From Strongylocentrotus droebachiensis (lineage: Eukaryota > Echinodermata > Echinoidea > Camarodonta > Strongylocentrotidae): a DNA stretch of 64,000 nucleotides. Shown here piece by piece: positions 57,261 to 64,000 of this stretch (position 1 is the stretch's first letter; each line of letters begins with the position of its first letter). The notes below the pieces were generated by a model, which was not told where the DNA came from, searched no databases, and worked only from the letters and a program-made list of their open reading frames with translations. Where the stretch lies: positions 310,001 to 374,000 of the forward strand of contig JAVYIG010000603.1 in NCBI GenBank assembly GCA_035222895.1. The letters are read 5' to 3'. The translations under genes and the position numbers were made by a program.

Positions 57261-58700
57261 AATTAGAACCATGGTTCTTTTCAGATATTGTAATTAAACA
57301 AGGAAAACAATGGACTAAGTATTGAATTACAATTAAAAATGTTGTGAGAATCATGCACGGGTTGGAATTTAATACAGAAAAAATAATGTAATGCTATGGT
57401 TGATGAGGCCAATCAATCGTGGTGACAAAACTCAGTGGAAATTGGCAGTATTTCAATAAACGAATAATTCAAAAATCGAGAAAAGAATGTACAAGAAATG
57501 TAACAAGTGAATTAAAAATAGCAGGCATATAAGCGCAACAAAATTCTATGAACACAATAAGCCAAGATTATATATCCCTCCCATCATCCAATACATTTAT
57601 GTCAATGAAATGCAGCAATATACTAGAGCCAACTGTTACAGCACACTGCTACAATACCTGATTACAATCTGAATACAAGATAAGAGCTTTTGTATTGCCC
57701 CATAATGAAAGAGGCGGCATGTCGTAAATATCACTTTCCAACCGATGATGATGTTCTTCAACACAGTAGCATGGTGATCGTTAATCATAAAATCCTATAG
57801 AAGAGAAGTTCATATTTTCAGCTTGGAATTGAGATATTTGATGATTGAGATCGCTTTGAGTGCTACCGTCATATATCAGATATTCTGAATTATTGCAAGC
57901 TCATCAGACAATGCTACACGGACAGATAATATCAAATTTGAGAAGCAAACTGGTTTTGACCATGTTATATAAATGCAAATATGTTTTTCTTCATTGTTTA
58001 TCATCTGAATATACAATTGCTGTACTGAAAGATATCAAATTTGAGAAGTAAGCAGTTGTTACTATGTTACAATGTAGGTATGATTTTTACCATTTTATCA
58101 TCTTAATTCACTATATAGGAAGTAGTCTAGAGGGGGTTGGGGGCCTCAAGATCCCCCCCCAAAAAAAGCCCTCCAAATTAATCTTTTGAACTGTGCCTGA
58201 CTATATGTGGCAGGATATTAGCTTGGAACTCCTAGTAAAGGTTTAAAATTTACCTTTCATTGGAGGCACTGAGAATATCTTTACTATTTTTTTTTAATGT
58301 CAGTTTTCTGAATGTAATTTGGATGACAATCAGCCTCACTGAGCATGTTGAAACACTATGAGCACCCCCTCCCCCCCCCCCCCACACACTGTGTATCAAT
58401 TTAGTTTCAATTCTGAGTTGACCCCAGGTAGCAATACATGCATGGCAAAAAACCTTTGATGATACCCAATCTTCCTAGTTGCACAATAATAACTGGGTGT
58501 AAAAGAATGGAACCAAACTGATTATGATCTCATATCTACACAGCAGTGATTATACAAATTGCTCCTGACAAAAAGCAGATGCAATTTTGTCTTGCCAATC
58601 GGCTTCCAGTTTGGCATATTACAATAGGGGCAGCATGTAGATAATCAATCACATTGATAAGAGACCTAGATTGATGTCATTTGGAGGCCGCCGCAGGCTT
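57261..58700 (+). other. Intergenic stretch, little seen
   Basis: AT-rich. It contains a weak direct repeat 'atatcaaatttgagaag' at 57929 and 58032 within a repeated block about 100 bp apart ('actatgttac..tgtaggtatgattttt'), and a poly-C run at 58368-58383. No exon was supported. Confidence 0.5.
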
Positions 58701-58715
58701 CCCCTCTCCTCAATA

Positions 58716-59083
58716 GGCCTGTCTTTACTATCTCGAGATTGCCAAATATCCAGCTATTTGAACTATCCAGATCGCAAACTATCCAGCTAATTTGCGTCTT
58801 CATCAGACCGAAGTAGCAATTAGAAGGATATTTGGTCAGGATTGTCATCCCAAGATATCTTGGGATAGTTTGCAAAATATCCCACTATTTGGCAAAATAT
58901 CCAGCTATTTGTCCCGTGCGTCTTCACTAGACCGAAGATTCGCAATATGCGCTAACGCTGAACAAAATATCTCGAGCTAATTTCTCAAGGTCGATAGTGA
59001 AAACGCGATTTGTTACTTCGGGATTATTTCCCAAATCAGAAATAGCGGGCTATTTGGCAATCTCGAGATGATGAAGACGCGCC
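58716..59083. mobile_element. MITE family M3, copy 2 (TA-flanked)
   Basis: The left end 'ggcctgtctttactatctcg' with 'agattgccaaata' pairs with 'tatttggcaatctcgagatg' and 'atgaagacgcgcc'. TA is on both sides (58714-58715, 59084-59085). Inner copies of 'catcagaccgaagt' link it to 42366-42678. The interior alternates 'atccagctattt' and 'atatcccactatttgg' words. It is non-coding. Confidence 0.75.
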
Positions 59084-59689
59084 TAGTATGAATAAGACAT
59101 TGTCAGCTTCAAATATTGAAAAGGGAGAAAGTCCTGAAACAGGCGGGCGGCCGATGTTCAGCGGAAGCACACGTTTTCCGTGTCTTCCCTTTAATAGTAA
59201 TATCAATATGTGAATTATTAAATTGGCATTTGTAAACAATTGATGGATGAGTATACGTCAGGTTGGAAGAGGATATTGCAGAGTGCATGCTTCCTGGGTT
59301 GTGGCCATACAAGTTTGCATACTACCAACCAAGGTACACACTAAAGCCAAGTTCATAAAACCATACAGACAAATATTTTTTTAATAAACCTTTTTACAAA
59401 GGGTGAAGGATGTTCTTTGTTTCTGTCTCCCAGAAACCAGTTTATGGCTAATTATGACAGAATGGCAGCAGTGGGCTTACATGTATGTACATATTTTAGA
59501 CAATAGGATACACAAGTCTATTGTGCATAGCATTATTTCGGATTGGCTGTGTCACAATGGCTATCAGTAACTATTTGGGCTTTCAGTTGGCTTACTATTA
59601 AAAGTACATGTAAGTTTCTTAGATGTAATAAGAAAAAAATAACACCATCAATTTTACTTACTTCAGCCTAAATGCTTAGTAAAATACTG

Positions 59690-60009
59690 CAGGGGGGTGT
59701 TTCACAAAGATCCTAAGTCATACTTAACTCTATTAAAGGTGGACTTAAAAATTATGGAGAGCTCTTTGTAGCCTTAAAATAAAATATATTCTCAAGCTAA
59801 AACTGAAGTATTTTAGAATTTTTATAAATTCCACATCAAGAAAAGGGAATCTCCTTGATAATAGAAAATATGAATGATTTGAATCAATATTTTATGCCTT
59901 TTGAAATAACTTTTACAGAATATTTTAATAGATGCTAACGGCTTTTCATAATTTTTAAGTCCAACTTAGAGATAAGTTCAACTTTGGATATTTATGAAAC
60001 ACCCCCCTG
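59690..60009. mobile_element. CAGGGGGGTGTTTCA MITE
   Basis: The perfect 15-bp ends are 'caggggggtgtttca' and 'tgaaacacccccctg', flanked by TACTG on both sides (59685-59689 and 60010-60014). Length is 320 bp. The interior includes 'taaaggtggacttaaaaatta' pairing with 'aatttttaagtccaactt'. It is non-coding. Confidence 0.85.
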
Positions 60010-60325
60010 TACTGATTTTGGAATACTTGCCTAGGACTATGATTGGTGGCAGCGGTGGGATAGCATGTGTACAAAGCAATGGGCTTCACAAATTAGAGTT
60101 TATATCGGGTAACCAACATTCAATATCTTTATCCTATCATTCTAGTTTTAACCAGCACTATTGTATCATGTGTTGAGAGCCAAAGGGCACTTATAGGCTT
60201 AAAGTCCTTCTGGCTCTCCACTGACATTGTGTAAAGTTTGAAATACAATCCTTGCCTTGTTGTGAGCAAAAATGACAAACATTATCCATCTGCAGTTTTG
60301 TGATGTTTTGCCCAGGCCATAAGGA

Positions 60326-60725
60326 GAAGCGTTTGCTCAGTGGTAGAGCAATGGTCTCGTGACAGGGAGGCAGGGAATAATTTTCCTGGTATCGCATCGC
60401 AATTTGCTATGCATTTTTGCTTGACTGCTATACAAAATATCTTTTGTGTAGCAGTTTTCTTCCATAGAAATGTACAGAATTTCATTTGAAATATTTATCC
60501 ATCGGCTGAAATTGCTAATCGAAAAATTTGAGGAAAATTATTCCCTGGGGAGGTCCTGGGTTCGAAACCAATGTTGCGCTAGTGTCCTTTTGTAAGGCAT
60601 TAATCCTCATTACCAAGTTCCTCGGAGAGGACCTAAAGCCGTTGGTCCCTTAGTTGCTTACTTACTAGCATACACATGATTTCTTAACAGTCAGGCAAAA
60701 CAAATCATCAAACCAAACCAAACCA
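60326..60725 (+). mobile_element. tRNA-derived SINE, family S1, copy 2 (split)
   Basis: The A box (60333-60343) and B box GGTTCGAAACC (60559-60569) are separated by an inserted MITE. The body matches 1870-2096: 'taaggcattaatcct', 'aagtt.cctcggagaggacctaaagccgt.ggtccct'. The tail is 'aaaccaaaccaaacc'. Confidence 0.8.
60371..60547. mobile_element. 177-bp MITE inserted between SINE A and B boxes
   Basis: The perfect 17-bp ends are CAGGGAATAATTTTCCT and AGGAAAATTATTCCCTG. The 6-bp word GGGAGG flanks both sides (60365-60370 and 60548-60553). The interior has more pairing ('gcatcgcaatttgct' region). It is non-coding and younger than the SINE. Confidence 0.85.
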
Positions 60726-60909
60726 TTAGCATAAAGACTATAAAGGATTGAACTTGATTCCTTTATCTGTGGCATATGACGCAGACCTACTATACATATT
60801 TTTGCATTTTCTAGGGTAAGGGAAGTTGTATCAAAGTATCTCTTGGTTGTATGTAGGTTTATATGATTGTATGTCCTCTTTCTCCTGTCACTGTGTATGA
60901 GGAGAGGGA

Positions 60910-60934
60910 GCGGGGGGGGGGGGGGGGGGGGGGG
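60910..60934 (+). repeat. Poly-G tract
   Basis: A run of about 24 G follows a short GA stretch. Confidence 0.9.
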
Positions 60935-62680
60935 ATAAATCAATTTAAGGCCAAGAGTTTTTATTTCAGATCTATGACATGTAGCTATCTGTATACTGCC
61001 ATTTCCAGCAAACTAGAAGTTGGTTTCCGAAATTGGACCCTCCCAAATTAGAAGTCTACCAGATAGGCCTGTTTGGTCCATTGTGTGGTATTAGCTTCAG
61101 ATACTGTCTCAACCATCAACCACTAGTCAGAATGTAAGGTAGTCAACTTATACACTCTGAATAAATTCTGATGATTTAGAATTTGAAATGATTAGATCAT
61201 AAATGAAATACTTTAAAATTACTACTGTACAGGTACAGAATGGACCAAACAGTCACCTAAACACAAAGCCTGCAATCACCTTTTCCATTGAGTTACCATT
61301 AAATATGAAAACAATTGGTTTAAACACTTCAGTACTCCTGCATGTCTCTTCTTTTATTATCTTCTAATCCTATAACAGAGGATTTGGGAAATTCTCTTTG
61401 TAAAGTTAAGTAGCAGTACATAGAACTGTCTAATTGCAATGAAATCAAAATCAGTGTGGATTACATTTGGATGATGTAGGTGCTTATAATTTTTTAAAAT
61501 AAATTTACCAAGAGGTTTAATCTTGTTTAAAAGTTCATTGATTTGATCTGATGTGTCATCAGCTGTCACATCATTGCAATTTGGTCTCCTGAATATTTAA
61601 TATTAATTGTCTATTGTATGTGGGAATGAGCTTACACACATTTTAACTTGTCTGTTCTGACAACTCGATTCATACTTATATTTCAGCACCCATTTATACC
61701 CCAGAGAATTGAATGATCTGGTATAATTTAGAAAAAAATACTTTAGACAAATAGGCTAGTAAATCAACACATTTTCTGTGTAGCAGCAGACACAAGAGAA
61801 AATTGTTATAAAGATGTTTTGAATTAAAACCAAAGATAATGGTGACATGATTATAGTAAAGTGACTAACACATAGTTAAAAAAGAAGAAGAAAGAAAGAA
61901 ATAACAATTAAAAAAGCACTTCTGCCCTTTATGAAGAAGGATGGTAAATCTATCAAATGAGTACTGTTAACACCCTTTTGGCTCTGACAGTTTGAACAGA
62001 GGATTTGATATATTTGTTGATATTTAGTGATAGATTCATTTCTAGCAATGACCATGAGAGAAAGGTTATGAGGCTGCCGAGGGTCACAATCTATTAGAAC
62101 TTTATAAAAGAGTCATTGTAAAAAGCTACATGTTTGAACCTAGACATTTTCTCCTAGTGTCGAAAATCTGTTCAATAAACAAGAAAAACAGAGACAAATT
62201 AGAACTAACAAAAAGGAAGGAGAAAGGAAACTCAAAGTGAGGGAGGTACAGTCTATAGTCTTACAGTCAGACCCTGTGTGACGGCTAACACTAGGGGTTG
62301 TACCTTGTGACTCTGCATGAATTATGGACTGAACTTTTTCTGACTTGTTTCAGTTGGAAGGGTTGCGTAAAAAGGTTCATGAATTCCTTGTTACGTCCCC
62401 CATCCCTGGATGTTGGATCGAGTCCATTGGGATGGAGATTGTGTGCATAATATCGATCTCACCAAACAATGTTAATTGAAGACACGGGGCTGGGGTTGTA
62501 CCGGAGCAAACGCGGGCTCTCAGACCGTGTAAAAGGCCTTTTAATTCCGCCGGATTAGTCTGAAAGATTTCATTAAGTAAAGTCTTTGGATTTGCTCCAA
62601 GGCTGTTGGATTGTTTAATTGAGATATTGGGATGTCAACCAGTTAGCGCATAATCCAGAATGACAGAGGGAAATCGGCTG
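60935..62680 (+). other. Intergenic stretch, nothing seen
   Basis: Unique-looking AT-rich sequence. No splice-bounded open frame, inverted repeat or long simple repeat was recognised. Confidence 0.5.
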
Positions 62681-62689
62681 TGCAGCAGT

Positions 62690-63330
62690 CGAGCAGCAAA
62701 GTGGAGAAGGAGAAAAAAAGGAGGGAAGGAAGGAGGGTGTGTAAGAGAGGGAGAGAGAGACAGAGAGAGAGAGAGACGGAAGGAGATGGAGAGAGACATT
62801 TGAAGACTGCATTTACATGTACGGAAGGGAAGGGAGAGAAAAAGAAAGGAGCAGAGAAAAGGGAATTGAGAGAGAAAGAAATTAAGAGAGGGAGAGAGAA
62901 ATAGAGAGACAAATGATAAGGTTTACAGAATGAAAACTATTTTAAAAAAGTAAGAGAAAATGAGAGAGAAATTGACTAAGAGTTTGGGGCTAAGAGGGAA
63001 GGAGAGAGAGTGGTAGATTGGGAGGGAGAAGCTGGTGGGGGAGTTGAGAGAGAGAGGGAAGGCTAGGAAGAGAGAGGGAGAGGGGTAGGGGGGGGGGGGG
63101 TGGAGATACGTAAGATAGGTAGGAAGTAGAAAGTGTTGAGGAGGTAACAGTCGGTGAGAAAGAGAGAGAGAGAGAGAAGCGGCTGGGGGATGGGAGTGAG
63201 GGAAGGCAAGATAGCGAGGGGGGCAAAGAAGGGAGAAAGAGTTGAGGAGGAGGTTAAGCATGGACCTACTTCGTAGTATAGGTCCATGGTTACAGTCAGT
63301 GAGAAGAAGAGAGAGAGAGAGAGACTATTC
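62690..63330 (+). repeat. GA-rich low-complexity region
   Basis: About 640 bp of interrupted (GA)n with GGGA variants, a poly-G run near 63088-63100 and a short clean (GA)n near 63309-63324. Open frames on both strands here are purine/pyrimidine artefacts. Confidence 0.9.
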
Positions 63331-64000
63331 CTTCCGTGCCTCTTAATCTCCTCTTTGTACTAGAGCCAGTGTTTGGTAGTGAGCTTAGCAACCATAGATC
63401 TTGATAGTTATCTTGATGGATGCATAATTTGTGGAATCGTAGCCGAAGCTTCACATTCAATCAGTGCGTCCGTTCCTCTTCCCCCTGCTTCTCAAACAAT
63501 CAATGCAAAGTGCTGTAAAATACATCTCCCCTGTCTGCGCATACAACTGCTGGTATTTAGCTGTCAAACTTCATCCTACTGATATGCCTGCAAACGGAGT
63601 CAAAGGCTACTCAATAGAATACATGAAAAAGAATGGGAAGCGAGAGATGCATTGAAAAATTATAAACCCAATGGAAGATTTCAAGCACATTGATGTAAGA
63701 ATGTTCTAGACATCCCTGAACAACAGCTCCATTTGTCAAAGCCTTAAAATATGCCAGAGAGAGAGAGGGAGAGAAATACTAGACTTGTGTAACTTAATTG
63801 GCAAGTACTGTTTCAGCCCTTAAAGCCTATCTGCACTGGTTTGGCCAGGAGGGATGAGACCTCCCTGCATGGTCACTGGCAGGTGGTTATCTCATCAAAT
63901 AAGCTCTCAATTAACATAAGAAAAAAGGGACCATTGGAGACCAACTGTTACCCATTAGGCATTGTTTGCTATATGGAGGGCGCAAGTAGCTACAAGTAGT
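63331..64000 (+). other. Right edge of window, no gene supported
   Basis: Short open frames exist but none has splice sites or a recognisable product. A (GA)n of about 20 bp lies near 63756-63775. Confidence 0.5.

Noticed and set aside
1-64000. A complete novel multi-gene system or LTR retrotransposon
   Set aside because: I found no paired LTRs, primer-binding site, gag-pol frame or clustered accessory genes. The window is one host gene plus repeats.

Overview
This is an animal nuclear genome window, most likely from an echinoderm and possibly a sea urchin. The evidence is split genes with GT/AG introns, no operons, AT-rich introns, very many CT/GA, GAT and poly-C/poly-G tracts, the recurrent 'ataggcctac' word, tRNA-derived SINEs, many short inverted-repeat DNA transposons and a CR1/L2-like LINE. 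The species cannot be fixed from sequence alone.

The one gene I can assemble with confidence runs on the + strand across the left half. Its exons are 1524-1623 (A), 3901-4951 (B), 5609-5725 (C), 27358-27484 (D), 29207-29336 (E) and 30327-30464 (F, stop codon). All junctions keep one frame: A ends in phase 0, B and C in phase 1, D in phase 2, E in phase 0. B to F encode 520 residues, plus 33 from A and whatever lies left of the window. A second exon at 16386-16770 (B') starts with its own ATG, has an in-frame stop just upstream, and also ends in phase 1. It can therefore splice to D and give a 259-residue protein with a different N terminus and the same tail. I do not recognise the family. The long form has a short coiled coil, a charged helix, four VMP(S/P) motifs and a strongly basic region. 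The shared tail is acidic/serine-rich, then proline/lysine-rich.

The second solid feature is a CR1/L2-like non-LTR retrotransposon on the - strand (about 52.5-57.2 kb). Its single endonuclease-reverse transcriptase frame is open over nearly 1000 codons and broken only by a 488-bp inverted-repeat transposon near its 3' end.

The rest is intron or intergenic DNA filled with repeats: TTAA-flanked elements (3.3, 9.5, 41.1 kb), TA-flanked hairpin MITEs (7.5, 18.6, 47.3, 58.7 kb), CAG...CTG elements with 5-6 bp flanking duplications (36.9, 53.5, 59.7, 60.4 kb), a CRE-rich repeat family (21.8-24.2 kb, fragment at 29.7 kb), an element carrying nuclear-receptor-type AGGTCA repeats (51.4-52.4 kb), two SINE families and large microsatellites, including 91 uninterrupted TTC units at 34.0 kb. 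Between 36 and 64 kb there are a few weak exon candidates and a CpG-enriched possible gene 5' end at 39.7-40.0 kb, but no gene I can assemble. I saw no rRNA, intact tRNA, CRISPR or LTR retrotransposon.
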